Below, in pieces: positions 28,178 through 38,838 of a stretch of 64,000 bases of DNA. The notes beneath the pieces are model-generated. The model did not search any database. It was given only the letters and a program-made list of their open reading frames with translations, and was not told where the DNA came from. A program made the position numbers and the translations under genes. Origin of the DNA: Ignavibacteria bacterium (GTDB taxonomy: Bacteria; Bacteroidota; Ignavibacteria; UBA10030); assembly GCA_016873805.1 (NCBI GenBank), contig VGVZ01000007.1, positions 62,001 through 126,000 of the forward strand, given 5' to 3'. Every line of letters starts with the position of its first letter. Within the stretch, counting starts at the first letter, position 1.

Positions 28178-31100
28178 TCAGATTTCCGGTCCCAGCGAAA
28201 GGTAATACCTCGGCTCCGAAAATCCAGCCCAGTTGAAACGCCAGGCAACATCGAAACGGAGAGGTAGACCAAACAGCACGAGACGCGCCCCCAGGCCTGT
28301 TCCGACGAGCAGGTCTTTGGTCTCTCGTGAACCGCCCGGAGTGATTTGAAATGCTTGCCACGATTTTGTGTTGCTCCATGCCGACCCGACATCGAGGAAT
28401 GCAGCCCCAAGGATATTCTGGAATCCAAGGGGAAGAGCGCCGAGGATGAAGTATCGGACGAGCGGGAAGCGGAGCTCGAGATTCATGACGCCGAACCGGG
28501 TGCCGTTTTGAGCGTTATAGTTGTAGCCGCGCAGGGGGAGAATCGGAGTCAAGAACGCGTAGTCCTCGACGCTGAAAATCGGAAACACGGTTCCATCAAA
28601 GCTTCTGTTAATCCATCCTTCCGTTCCTCCAACAAAGAAATTCTGACGATCGGCACCAAAACTCGCGCCGCCGGTGAGGCGAAAGACAAAGATCAATTGC
28701 TTCATCAGCGGGGTATAGTCCCGGTAGTCGAACGTGAAGGTCTGCAAATCGAGCGACCGGTCATTGAATTTCGCGCTTCCGTAGGCGGTGAGATTGAAGC
28801 GGGAACCGTTGTTCGGTCCGAACCATCCCCCTTGCCACAACGAATTGTCGCGAACGTAGCTGAAGAGAGGAAGGATAAACGATCTGCGTTCCGGCGTGAC
28901 CGAGGGATCATCAAGGTTCTCACGCGAGAGATTCAACCAGAGGAGGGAGAGATCGAACCGATTGTATCGGTCGATAGGATACTGCATAACGCCTCCCAGC
29001 GCCCATTGGCGGAATCGGTACAAATTGCTGAAGCCGCGGGCGTTGGAAAGATAAATGAATCGGGCACTGTGGAACCCCGCGAATCCGTAATCGATTCGAT
29101 GAGGAAGGTAGAAGTACGACAGTCCATAATCGCTGTTCTTCAGATCCAGCAGGAGGTTTGTCTGGAATACGATCTGATGATCGCCGAGCATATCGCTGAA
29201 CATCATCAGCGTTGTTCCCTCCACCCCGTAGAACGTACTGTACGCCGCAGTGCCGTAGATGAGATCGGGAGAAAAATTCAGTTTGTATTTCTTTGCGACG
29301 AAATTCCCTTCGGCATCGCGCGCATCGAATGCAGCAAACGCAGGAGTTTTTGGACGAGCGATCGACGTGTCGCGCATTGCTTCTTCGGAGAACACGTAGT
29401 TCCTGAGATCAACGCGTGAGCCAGTCTGGTATCCTGTTCCCGTGGCCGCGGTATCGGCAAGGATGACAATGTTTTCCCGAACGGCCACCGTGTCTGTGGG
29501 GGCTTTGGCATCCAGGACGAGACGGGGCTTGTCGGCGAGCGGAATGTCGAGTTTCTTCTTCATGAATTCCGTCGGCTCCAGCGTGACCACATTCAGTCGA
29601 CGTTCAAGGGGATTGCGCATCAGGAAGATATCGAAACCGGCCTCGCTCATCGAGGAAAATGCCAGCTTGGAACCGTCTTTTGAGAGTGAAAGCTGATAGA
29701 CTCCGGTGAGGGAATTGGTGATCGGCCGATCGACTCCCGTTTCCAGATTGTGCTCGTAGATGTTGTTCACGCCGCTCCGATCGGAGATGAAGACAATCCT
29801 CTTTCCGTCGGGGGCAGCAATCGGTGAGGTTTCGTCGCTATACTCGTGGCCTGTAATTTTTCTGATTGACTTGCTCTCCACGTCGACGGCGTAGATGCTG
29901 AGGGTGCTGTAGTCAAACTCGAGAATGGAAAAATCGGTCGGGAGCGCACTCTTATCAAGATATGAACGCCGATCTGAAGAAAAGTAAACGGTCTTGCCAT
30001 CGTGGGAAAAAGAGGGATCGGAGTCGGAGAAGATGTCGTCGGTGAGATTCGTCAGTGTTTTCGAAGTGAAGTCATAGACGTAGATATCCGACTGCGAAGG
30101 CTTGAGCCCAACAAACGCAATCTTGCTCCCCTCGGGGGACCAGTCGACGGAGAAGATCCCATCCAGATCAAATGTGAGACGCTCCGTCTTGCCGCTCTTT
30201 GCGTCGATGAGCATAATGGCGTCGCGCTCGCCGGACTTCACCGCGAGGGCAATCCGCCTGCCATCGGGAGACCATGTCAACCCCGGGGTCAGAAGATGGA
30301 GCTCCTCGAAATCCTTCGTTCGCTGGCCGCTCACGACCTTGTCGAGGATTTCGCCCTCAGTGGCCGACATGACGAAGACATCAAAATAGTCGTTCCGGTC
30401 CGAAATGAACGCGATCCGGTCTCCCTGCGGAGAAATGGCTGGACTAGTGTTGTAGAAGTTGCCCTCTTTTGAGTGATTTGTCAGTCGACGGGCGTAGTCC
30501 GCCGGTTCTTCTCGCTTCGCAATGTCGGGCCAGTACAACACTTTCTGTTCTTTCTGCCACCGCTCGGAGAGCTCCTTGATGGTAAGCCCGATGGTCGACT
30601 TGAATCCTTGCTCGAGATTGCGTGTACTGCGGATGCGGTTGAGGATTTCCCCGATCTTCTGCTCACCGTACTTTGAAGCGATGTAGTACCAGACCGATTG
30701 GCCCCCGCGGTATGCGAAATAACCGCCGAGATACTCGATCGGAGGGAGGTAGTTGTGAATCGTGGCATCGCGCAGGAACATATCGGAATTGGTTTCCCAT
30801 CGGAGAGCTGCGTACTCCGACAGACCCTCGTTGAACCAGAGCGGGAGAATCAATGGGGTACGACTGGAGAGAATTGCCTGAATCGAGCCGCCGTAGAACA
30901 TATCATTGAGCACCGCGTGAACAAGCTCGTGATGCAACACATGACGGAACTGGCGGTAGCTCCCCTCAAACGGAACAACAACTCTGTTCTTGAACAGCTC
31001 CGTCACCCCGCCTACTCCCTCCTCCATATACTCTCCAACGACGTTTGTCTGCTGGAACTCATTATGAGAATTGTGGATGACGAACGAGATCCGATTGGCG

Positions 31101-31336
31101 ATCTCGTATCGGAAGAGTTTCTTGATGGAAGTGTAGGCGCTCTCTGCGGCGACCGCCGCGAAGACGGCGACATCGTATCCGTCCTGAGCAAAGTACACAT
31201 CGAAGTGAGTGCTCTGAATATACTGCCACTCAAACTTCTTGTACTGCACCTTGTTCTTTCCAAAAACGGAGTTCTGCGCCTGAACAGGGAGCACGACTCC
31301 CAACGTTAACAGAGCGCCAATCAGAATCCTTTTCAT
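28178..31336 (-). CDS. Exported TolB/WD40-like beta-propeller protein with peptidase-MA-like N-terminus and C-terminal BamA-like beta barrel
   Basis: Signal peptide MKRILIGALLTLGVVLPVQA (start re-set to 31336); HHELVHAVLND; repeated PD40 motifs (GDRIAFISDRNDYFDVFVM, GSKIAFVG); C-terminal barrel ending in ..RYYLSLGPEI. Confidence 0.8.
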   Translation of the reverse strand: MKRILIGALLTLGVVLPVQAQNSVFGKNKVQYKKFEWQYIQSTHFDVYFAQDGYDVAVFAAVAAESAYTSIKKLFRYEIANRISFVIHNSHNEFQQTNVVGEYMEEGVGGVTELFKNRVVVPFEGSYRQFRHVLHHELVHAVLNDMFYGGSIQAILSSRTPLILPLWFNEGLSEYAALRWETNSDMFLRDATIHNYLPPIEYLGGYFAYRGGQSVWYYIASKYGEQKIGEILNRIRSTRNLEQGFKSTIGLTIKELSERWQKEQKVLYWPDIAKREEPADYARRLTNHSKEGNFYNTSPAISPQGDRIAFISDRNDYFDVFVMSATEGEILDKVVSGQRTKDFEELHLLTPGLTWSPDGRRIALAVKSGERDAIMLIDAKSGKTERLTFDLDGIFSVDWSPEGSKIAFVGLKPSQSDIYVYDFTSKTLTNLTDDIFSDSDPSFSHDGKTVYFSSDRRSYLDKSALPTDFSILEFDYSTLSIYAVDVESKSIRKITGHEYSDETSPIAAPDGKRIVFISDRSGVNNIYEHNLETGVDRPITNSLTGVYQLSLSKDGSKLAFSSMSEAGFDIFLMRNPLERRLNVVTLEPTEFMKKKLDIPLADKPRLVLDAKAPTDTVAVRENIVILADTAATGTGYQTGSRVDLRNYVFSEEAMRDTSIARPKTPAFAAFDARDAEGNFVAKKYKLNFSPDLIYGTAAYSTFYGVEGTTLMMFSDMLGDHQIVFQTNLLLDLKNSDYGLSYFYLPHRIDYGFAGFHSARFIYLSNARGFSNLYRFRQWALGGVMQYPIDRYNRFDLSLLWLNLSRENLDDPSVTPERRSFILPLFSYVRDNSLWQGGWFGPNNGSRFNLTAYGSAKFNDRSLDLQTFTFDYRDYTPLMKQLIFVFRLTGGASFGADRQNFFVGGTEGWINRSFDGTVFPIFSVEDYAFLTPILPLRGYNYNAQNGTRFGVMNLELRFPLVRYFILGALPLGFQNILGAAFLDVGSAWSNTKSWQAFQITPGGSRETKDLLVGTGLGARLVLFGLPLRFDVAWRFNWAGFSEPRYYLSLGPEI

Positions 31337-31517
31337 GACACCACCTGCACAATGTGTTGATACAACAGTATACGAATCTTCAACATCAGGTTCATTTACA
31401 TTCGCGGTATAGAACACCACCATCACGCGAAAGTTTAACGAAACCTCTCGCTATTGTAACGTTTCGAGAATCCCAACAGTTTCAACATCATCCGGTCGAT
31501 AGGAGGGCGCGTGAGAA

Positions 31518-33671
31518 CTAGGCGAGAATCAGGTCGATTTCGCGCTCTTCAGGATTTACCCGGAGAACCCTTACCTTCACGATATCCCCTAATCGGTAGC
31601 GATTTCCGTGGTGACGACCGACAAGCGCATATTTCTGCTCGTCATAGACATAGTAATCGTCCTCCATATCGCGCACATGAATCATCCCCTCGGCAAGGGA
31701 ATCGGTTAATTCGATGAAGATTCCGTAGTGGGCAACACCGGAAATGACCCCCGCGAATTCATCTCCCACGTGTCGTTTGAGAAACTCCGCCTGCATGACC
31801 TTGGTTGCCGCCCGCTCTGCCTCCAGCGCCACACGCTCGCGCACGGACGACTGCTGGGCAATCGAAGGCATTCGTTCGAGAAGGCGCCGACGCCGTTCAG
31901 CGCTGACTCCGCGCTGATATTCCTTCAACACGCGGTGAATCATCAGATCAGGATATCGGCGAATCGGAGAGGTAAAATGCGAATAGTAATCGAACGCGAG
32001 TCCGTAATGACCGATATTGCGCTCGGAATAAATCGCTTTCGCCATCGATCTTAACGCCACTTCATTGATGACGTTCTCCACTTCGCTGCCGCGTACCTCG
32101 GTGAGAAGCCGCTGGAGTGCTTTCGAGCTTGTTCCGCCGGACAAGTCGAGCTTGAATCCGAATTGATTGACAAACAGCGACAGCTCGCGGATCCGATCGG
32201 GATCCGGGGCATCGTGCACCCGGTAGAGGAACGGTTTCGCGTGATCCTCCTTCCTGTCCAGTCCAATGTGACGTGCCACGACTTGATTCGCGAGAAGCAT
32301 GAACTCTTCGACGAGACGGTGACTGTTGAGCCGTACCTTCTTGATGACTTCGACGGGTCTGCCCTCGGCGTCGAAGCGGAATTTTGCCTCGGCTGTTTCG
32401 AAGTCGATGCTTCCCTGCCGCATTCGTTTCTTTGTGAGGACCGAGCTCAGATGATGCATCTCATGCAGTGTCTGATGGATGATTGCTTCTCCCTCCGAGG
32501 TTCGTGGGGCATTGTCTGCCGACGTCAGGATGAACTCTGCCTGCTCATAGCTGAGACGTCGCCGGCTTCGGATGACAGTCTCGACGATTTCGTACGACTT
32601 CACGACACCGCGAGGGGTCACGGTCATCAAGACGGAGAATGCGAACCGATCTTCATTGGGTTTCAAACTGCACACGACATTGGAAAGCGTCTCCGGAAGC
32701 ATCGGAACAACGTGGTTCGGGAGGTAGACACTCGTTCCCCGGAGCAGCGCCTCTTTGTCAAGGGCTGTGCCCTCCCTGACGTAGTATGATACATCGGCGA
32801 TGTGTACACCGAGAGTGTAATCTCCATCGGGGAGACGCTCGAGAGAGACAGCATCGTCGAAGTCTTTTGCATCTTCGGGATCGATTGTCAAGCAGAGCGT
32901 CTTCCGGAGATCTCGCCGCCTGCGAATCTCTTCTTCGGGCAACGAAAGGGGAATCGCATGAAGTTCACTCTGCACCTCGTCGGGAAACCGGTCCGGCAAC
33001 CGGAATTCCCGAATCACAGCACGCATCTCTGTGCCAACTTCTCCAGGTGTCCCCAGGACCTCGACCACCCGCCCCTGAGGGCTGGGATGACTTCTGCCCC
33101 ACGACTCGATTTCCACAACGACTTTCTCTCCCTCGCTCGCACCGTGAAGCTGGTCTTTCGGGATCACGACGTTTGAGGAGAACTTCCGATCGTCTGGAAT
33201 CACGAAAAAGACCTTGCGCATCCGCTCCAGCGTTCCGACGACACTCGCCCGTCCTCGCTTGATCACACGAACGATTTCCCCTTCCCTCCGAGCTCCCGTT
33301 TCCTTCTTCTTCTTTCCCTGAGCAAAGAGAGCAACTTCCACCGTATCCCCATGCACCGCAGTACCGAGAAAACGGGGCGCAACAAAAACGTCTTTCTCCA
33401 TACCCTCGATCGTTACGAATCCCAGTCCCTGCTTGGAAAGTTCAAGCACTCCCTGAACATGTTGTGGGATGTCCAGATGGCTGAAGTATCCTTTCTTCAC
33501 ACGTTTGATTTGTCGAGTTTCTTCCAGCGTGCGGAGAACCTCCTTGAAGAGTTGAGCGGCCTCATCCGTACGTACGCCGATGCGGCGGGAAATTTCCTTC
33601 ATCTTGAACGATTGGTTTGGATACTTGGCAAGGAAATCCAACACCTTGTTTGCCAGTTGATCGAAGTTCAT
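31518..33671 (-). CDS. rnr: Ribonuclease R
   Basis: TIDPEDAKDFDDAVSLERL, YSHFTSPIRRYPDLMIHR, N-terminal HTH/cold-shock domains, C-terminal S1. Confidence 0.95.
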   Translation of the reverse strand: MNFDQLANKVLDFLAKYPNQSFKMKEISRRIGVRTDEAAQLFKEVLRTLEETRQIKRVKKGYFSHLDIPQHVQGVLELSKQGLGFVTIEGMEKDVFVAPRFLGTAVHGDTVEVALFAQGKKKKETGARREGEIVRVIKRGRASVVGTLERMRKVFFVIPDDRKFSSNVVIPKDQLHGASEGEKVVVEIESWGRSHPSPQGRVVEVLGTPGEVGTEMRAVIREFRLPDRFPDEVQSELHAIPLSLPEEEIRRRRDLRKTLCLTIDPEDAKDFDDAVSLERLPDGDYTLGVHIADVSYYVREGTALDKEALLRGTSVYLPNHVVPMLPETLSNVVCSLKPNEDRFAFSVLMTVTPRGVVKSYEIVETVIRSRRRLSYEQAEFILTSADNAPRTSEGEAIIHQTLHEMHHLSSVLTKKRMRQGSIDFETAEAKFRFDAEGRPVEVIKKVRLNSHRLVEEFMLLANQVVARHIGLDRKEDHAKPFLYRVHDAPDPDRIRELSLFVNQFGFKLDLSGGTSSKALQRLLTEVRGSEVENVINEVALRSMAKAIYSERNIGHYGLAFDYYSHFTSPIRRYPDLMIHRVLKEYQRGVSAERRRRLLERMPSIAQQSSVRERVALEAERAATKVMQAEFLKRHVGDEFAGVISGVAHYGIFIELTDSLAEGMIHVRDMEDDYYVYDEQKYALVGRHHGNRYRLGDIVKVRVLRVNPEEREIDLILA

Positions 33672-33719
33672 TGGAATGTGTTCGGCCTCGTTTGTGGGAA
33701 AAAAATGTGGGGGGACGAC

Positions 33720-36700
33720 TCAAAACGTGATGCGGTACAGGAGTTTTGCTCCGTTGATCTCTTTGCGTTGCTCGAATCCTTCAAAGGTCTCCGTGCGCCG
33801 CTCCAGTTCAAAGACGAAGTTTCGCCATCGCTCCGAATTAAAGATCCCGCTCATGGGAATCTGGACATTGATATTTGCGTTGCTGATATCGCTGAATACT
33901 CGTCCACCAAACTTCACGACGGCATCGCCGATCTCGCCGGTCAGCCGCACATCGGTGGCTCCCTGAATATTCCCTCCATAGTACAGCACGTCGACAGAAC
34001 TGATGAATCCAAACTCCCGGCGCATGAACTCCGTGAGAGGACCGGAGAGAATTGAGGAGCCGATGCCCGCCAGACTGGTGGTGAAGAGAGAGGAACGCTC
34101 TTGCGGAGTCAGTTCATCGCGGAATTTTCCGCTGACCAGAAACGAAATGGCATCGGCCTGAATATCGGTCGATTCCACAAGATTGCCGGCGAGATTCTCG
34201 CGGGTCAATCCCATGGTCACCTTCGGCTCCTTTCGCGTTCCTTTGATATCCAGCGAGACGATGACCCGCTCATCCTCCACGGGTCCCCGCGCGGTGTCGA
34301 CCGCGGCGGTTGCCGAACCGATCACGTGGTATCCCTCATATTTTGCAAGAACATCGAGCTCCGGATTTTCCGGATCTCCGGTAAAGAGCAGCTTGCCGGA
34401 GGCTTGGAATTGTCTGATATAGTTGTAGAAGGATCGGCTACCGACCTCGACTTCGCCCGTCAGGCGGACAACATCGCTCTCCTTGTTGAAGAAGAGTCGA
34501 CCCTTAAGGTCGGCAAAGAGAACTTCATTTGTGATCTGGTTGATGATGATCCGGAGTTGAGTGACCCCCATCGTCTCGATCGCAATGTTGTACACGATGT
34601 TGTTGAGAAAACTGCGGGATGCGGGTTCCTCTGTGGAGAGATTTTTCGTTGGTGAACCCGCCGCTGTTTCGTTTTGCTTTTCTCCCCGCGACGGCTTCCA
34701 TTCCATGCCGGGGATGGGGACAGATTCCGGCACGACTGTGGTCGTATCGTTGATGAACACCAACTGAAGACTTCGTTGGCGATCGATGTACGAATCGCGC
34801 GCAGGGGGGAGAGTCAGATTGGCATTGCGAATGAAAACGTCGCCTGTGAGTTGAGAGAGATTCGGCGTGCCCCTCCAATGCAGCCCTGACGATCCGGTTG
34901 CACCGAAAAGATCTCCATACAATCCCTGGCGAGACTGGGCCGAAGACTCCTTCATCACAAGCAACTGGCCGTTCGCTGTCAGATCGAATTCCTTGATCTG
35001 GATTCCTTCGAGAGCGAAAGATCCCGAAACATTCATCGTTCCATCGGCGCGGTCGGCCGCAATGTTCTTCAGTGTCACATCTTCAAGGACAATGCGACTT
35101 CCGCGGGGCACAAGAGTGCCGTCGGCGACATAGGCAATGTTCAACGGCGCAAAGAGGAATCGCGCATTTGAGACCTTCAAGGTACCGGAGTACTGCGGCG
35201 AGCTGAGTGTTCCTCCAATCGTTACATCGCAACGGGCAAACCCTGTGAGATCCGAAAGTTCGGACACAAAGGGGTCGAGGAGTTGAAGATTGAAGCGTTC
35301 GGATTTTACCATCAGGTTCATCTGTTGGTTTTCCCGCTGCGGGTCTGCAAGGTCGGTTTTGACGAACAACGGCATGATTCCGGAAACGTAGAGATCAGGT
35401 TGGGGTTGAACATCCGCGGCTTGTGCGCGGAGTTCCAAAAAGAGATTTGAAACACCCTGATCCAGCGTGCCGTGTCCGACGATCCGCCCGATATCGGTGT
35501 CGCGCATCCGCACATCTTCAGCCCGGACGTCCAATTCGAGGCGAGGATTGGCCAGCGTCGATTTCAAGGTCGCCCTCACTTGTGCCACTCCCCGCATTCC
35601 CGCAAACCGGCGCACGAAATCCTGATCCGATGAGAAGTTCACGACGTTCTGAAGATGGAAATCGTCGAGCGAAATGGCAAGATCGGACTCTCCCCCTGGA
35701 TTCAACAGTCCGCGGGAACTCAACCGTACCGTGCCGTCCGTCAGCACGATGTTCGGAACAAGGAGTCCATCGGTTCCCAGCAAAAGGGTGAGCGGGGATT
35801 CGTTCTGCAGCGCGAAATCGCGAAGACGAACGGAAAGCTTCGGGAGATCGATGCGATAATGGTTCGGGGCAAAGGTGGTTGATCCCCCGAACGAACAGTC
35901 GATCAGGGAATCGAGAAGTCCCGAGAGGGCAAAGGTTGAATTCATGCCACTCCCGCGCCAGTGAAACCGGACATCCTGAAAAAGTGATCCCGAAACGTTG
36001 AGTTCCTGACTATCGAAAGTGACCGATGACATCAAAGAATCCAATGGATCTGCGCTCGCGCCAGTTGCGAGATCGATCTCAAGATTCGAAGCAGAAAGAG
36101 CAAGGGATGGAGAATTGTTCCCCACCTGAAAATATGGAATGGTGGTATTGCCCTTCACGGAAAAACCCGATGGTGTCCGTTCCACTGCCCCCTCGAATCG
36201 CAGTGCTCCCTCGAGTGAAGCACCGAGGATGACCCCCACGGGATGAAGATCGACCACGGCGAGCGAGACATCCACCCTCAGTGAATCGTCTGTGGGGGGA
36301 CGCGAATCGAAATCGGCGGGGATGCGGCCCGCAATGCTCCTTGAGTGGGGACGAACCGAATCGAGAGAAGCGATTCTGTGTTCAATAGCTGACGCGAATC
36401 GGTGCGAATGATCGACCAGAGTGCCAAAGAACGAGGCCGGAGTAAACAATCCGTTGACGGAAAGATTGGCGAAGTCAGTTTCGATTTCGAGTGAGCGTTG
36501 GGTGGGCGAACCGAGCGAGCGATATTCCAACCTCGCCGTTCCTCGATCGAACACGTCACGGCTGAACCGAGAACGAAGAAAATCGATCTTCACTAATGCC
36601 TGCATATGATCGACGTCGAATCCTGTTCCCGAGCCGGTGATATTAAAGTACAGATCACTGTCGAATTTCTTTTCGTGGGTGATGTCGGCAAGATTGAGCG

Positions 36701-38270
36701 CGTTTACAATGGCATTGACGGAAAACGTTGGCGCCTCCGGATCAGTCCAGTCGAAGCGGCCGGTGAACTCTGCATCTCCTCGATGAGTACGAATCGTTGA
36801 TCGGATTCTTCCCGCAGCGTCTGCGACATCGAGAACGAGGGCCGAACGGTTGAATGGAATTCCGTGAACAATCGATGTATCGATTTCTCCCCGCGCGACA
36901 ACGACAAGGTCTTTCGGATCAAATCCCGCTCCCTCGATAGTGAACCGCGAATTCAAGCGGCTCTCAATCTGCTCCGTCACGAGAACACCACCGATGTTGA
37001 ATTCTCGCGTTTCGACGGTGGCCTTGTACGAAGGGGGATGTTCGAGAACATTCAGCGACGCGTCGACCGTCAGATATCCTTTCTTCTCCGTTGTCCCCTC
37101 AAAGGTGGCACGAAAGTTCTGCGGAAGACCAGTGAATCGATAGGTGCATCCGATCTTGCCGAAGTTCAGCAAATCCGGAAGAGGGAGCCCCGGAAGATAG
37201 GTGAGGAGATCCGACGGATCGATCACGCTCCGTTCCGATTTCAAATCAAGCGTGAGGTTGGTCGGGTCATGGAGATTTCTGATGGTTCCCACGATGTGAA
37301 TGGATGTGTTTGGTGTGGTGAGAACCACCTGCTCGACGCTCAACTCGCTGAATGCTCCGTGTGCGCTCGCATTCAGGGATACTGTCCGATCGAGAAACGC
37401 GACCTCGCGCGGGAGAAACTGTCGGAGTTCGAGAAAGCTCAACCGGTCGGCATTCAACGAAAGATCGATGTCTGCGTCCTTGAACTGATCGAGACTGTCA
37501 ACCGCCGAAAGATCGAGGTTTCTGAGATGAGCGCTCAGCGCGAACGCCGATCCCGCCGTTTGGATCCTGAGATTGGTCACTCCCACTTCGGTCGGACTGG
37601 ATCGAATCTCTCCCGTGGCGCGTATCAGCTCAAACGGGGGATGAGAGGAAATGGCCGAGAGATTTCGGATCCGTGCGGTAATGAGATCCGGTGCAATTCG
37701 TGCCGAAAGGTCAAGGTGAATTCCCTCCAGCAGAAGCTTGGCATAATTGAACGCGGGAGGATCATACGAATCTATGCCCCGCTGTTGCGCCAATCCGATG
37801 GAGTCCACAAGAGAAACGGTGGCGTTGACGAGCGAAATCTCCTTCAGGTCGATCGTCCACGTGCTCGTTCCAGTATCCGGTGAAGTGCTTTCAAAAAGCG
37901 ACTGAATATTCCAGACGCCGGAGTTGTTACGGGTCAGTCGGATGGTGGGATCGATCAGCGTGAGTCGGCTGAGGGTGAAGCGCTTCAGGAAGAGGGAGAA
38001 GGGATTGTATCGAACCTCGAACTTATGGATTTGAAGGATGTCTTCGGTGGATGATCGGACGAAGACATTCTCGGTGCGGATCCTTGTGAAGAGATTGCCG
38101 TCGAGTCGGTCGAATTGGATGTTCAGGCCAGTCTGTTCGGAGAGCTCCGTGATAATCTGATCACGGAGGAATGATCGGAACGTATTTGTCTGCGTGAAGC
38201 CGACCAGCGCCACGAGGAGAAAGAGAACGACGACCCCTGAGTAATATGTGCCGCGAAGAAACGCCCTCAC
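33720..38270 (-). CDS. tamB: Translocation/assembly module TamB-like protein
   Basis: 1516 aa, N-terminal TM, AsmA-like N-terminus, repetitive beta structure and C-terminal DUF490 region. Confidence 0.88.
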   Translation of the reverse strand: MRAFLRGTYYSGVVVLFLLVALVGFTQTNTFRSFLRDQIITELSEQTGLNIQFDRLDGNLFTRIRTENVFVRSSTEDILQIHKFEVRYNPFSLFLKRFTLSRLTLIDPTIRLTRNNSGVWNIQSLFESTSPDTGTSTWTIDLKEISLVNATVSLVDSIGLAQQRGIDSYDPPAFNYAKLLLEGIHLDLSARIAPDLITARIRNLSAISSHPPFELIRATGEIRSSPTEVGVTNLRIQTAGSAFALSAHLRNLDLSAVDSLDQFKDADIDLSLNADRLSFLELRQFLPREVAFLDRTVSLNASAHGAFSELSVEQVVLTTPNTSIHIVGTIRNLHDPTNLTLDLKSERSVIDPSDLLTYLPGLPLPDLLNFGKIGCTYRFTGLPQNFRATFEGTTEKKGYLTVDASLNVLEHPPSYKATVETREFNIGGVLVTEQIESRLNSRFTIEGAGFDPKDLVVVARGEIDTSIVHGIPFNRSALVLDVADAAGRIRSTIRTHRGDAEFTGRFDWTDPEAPTFSVNAIVNALNLADITHEKKFDSDLYFNITGSGTGFDVDHMQALVKIDFLRSRFSRDVFDRGTARLEYRSLGSPTQRSLEIETDFANLSVNGLFTPASFFGTLVDHSHRFASAIEHRIASLDSVRPHSRSIAGRIPADFDSRPPTDDSLRVDVSLAVVDLHPVGVILGASLEGALRFEGAVERTPSGFSVKGNTTIPYFQVGNNSPSLALSASNLEIDLATGASADPLDSLMSSVTFDSQELNVSGSLFQDVRFHWRGSGMNSTFALSGLLDSLIDCSFGGSTTFAPNHYRIDLPKLSVRLRDFALQNESPLTLLLGTDGLLVPNIVLTDGTVRLSSRGLLNPGGESDLAISLDDFHLQNVVNFSSDQDFVRRFAGMRGVAQVRATLKSTLANPRLELDVRAEDVRMRDTDIGRIVGHGTLDQGVSNLFLELRAQAADVQPQPDLYVSGIMPLFVKTDLADPQRENQQMNLMVKSERFNLQLLDPFVSELSDLTGFARCDVTIGGTLSSPQYSGTLKVSNARFLFAPLNIAYVADGTLVPRGSRIVLEDVTLKNIAADRADGTMNVSGSFALEGIQIKEFDLTANGQLLVMKESSAQSRQGLYGDLFGATGSSGLHWRGTPNLSQLTGDVFIRNANLTLPPARDSYIDRQRSLQLVFINDTTTVVPESVPIPGMEWKPSRGEKQNETAAGSPTKNLSTEEPASRSFLNNIVYNIAIETMGVTQLRIIINQITNEVLFADLKGRLFFNKESDVVRLTGEVEVGSRSFYNYIRQFQASGKLLFTGDPENPELDVLAKYEGYHVIGSATAAVDTARGPVEDERVIVSLDIKGTRKEPKVTMGLTRENLAGNLVESTDIQADAISFLVSGKFRDELTPQERSSLFTTSLAGIGSSILSGPLTEFMRREFGFISSVDVLYYGGNIQGATDVRLTGEIGDAVVKFGGRVFSDISNANINVQIPMSGIFNSERWRNFVFELERRTETFEGFEQRKEINGAKLLYRITF

Positions 38271-38344
38271 GGGAGTAGCTCTTTCATGATATCGCTGAAC
38301 GCCCCGAGTACTTTCTGATGGAGTGTCGTCCGGCAGACCGGCAT

Positions 38345-38827
38345 CTATCCGGATTCAGAAATCGCTTGAATCCGTTCAATGATTCTGGTCGTGGAACGAT
38401 TGGGGAGGAATTCGATGGTCTGCACGCTGCCGCCTGCCTCGAGGACAATGTCTCTTCCGACCACATCGTCCAAAGACCAATCCGCGCCTTTGACAAGAAT
38501 GTCTGGAACGATCGATTTGATCAGCTCATAGGGTGTGTCTTCGTCGAACAGGGATACATAGTCGACGCACCGAAGCGCTGTGAGCACAACTGCGCGGTCT
38601 TCCTGAGGATTGATGGGACGACCGGAACCCTTCAAGCGCCGCGTGGACGCATCGGTATTCAGTCCGACGATAAGGACATCACCGAGGGCGCGGGCTCTCT
38701 CAAGATACTCAACATGTCCGCGATGAAAAATGTCGAAACAACCGTTCGTGAAGACCACGCGCTTGCCATCTCTCTTCAGACGAGTCCGCACCGCGAGAAG
38801 TTCCTCTTGTGAAACGACCACACCCAT
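38345..38827 (-). CDS. rfaE2: D-glycero-beta-D-manno-heptose 1-phosphate adenylyltransferase (RfaE2/HldE C-domain)
   Basis: RVVFTNGCFDIFHRGHVEYLERARALGDVLIVGLNTDASTRRLKGSGRPI nucleotidyltransferase signature. Confidence 0.93.
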   Translation of the reverse strand: MGVVVSQEELLAVRTRLKRDGKRVVFTNGCFDIFHRGHVEYLERARALGDVLIVGLNTDASTRRLKGSGRPINPQEDRAVVLTALRCVDYVSLFDEDTPYELIKSIVPDILVKGADWSLDDVVGRDIVLEAGGSVQTIEFLPNRSTTRIIERIQAISESG

Positions 38828-38838
38828 AGAATATCCTG

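Noticed and set aside
28346-29419. 357-aa plus-strand ORF antisense to the WD40/barrel gene
   Set aside because: Low-complexity charged translation in the shadow of a well-supported minus-strand CDS; no recognisable domain.
36864-37883. 339-aa ORF antisense to tamB
   Set aside because: Arg/Glu-rich antisense translation with no family features; tamB is convincing.
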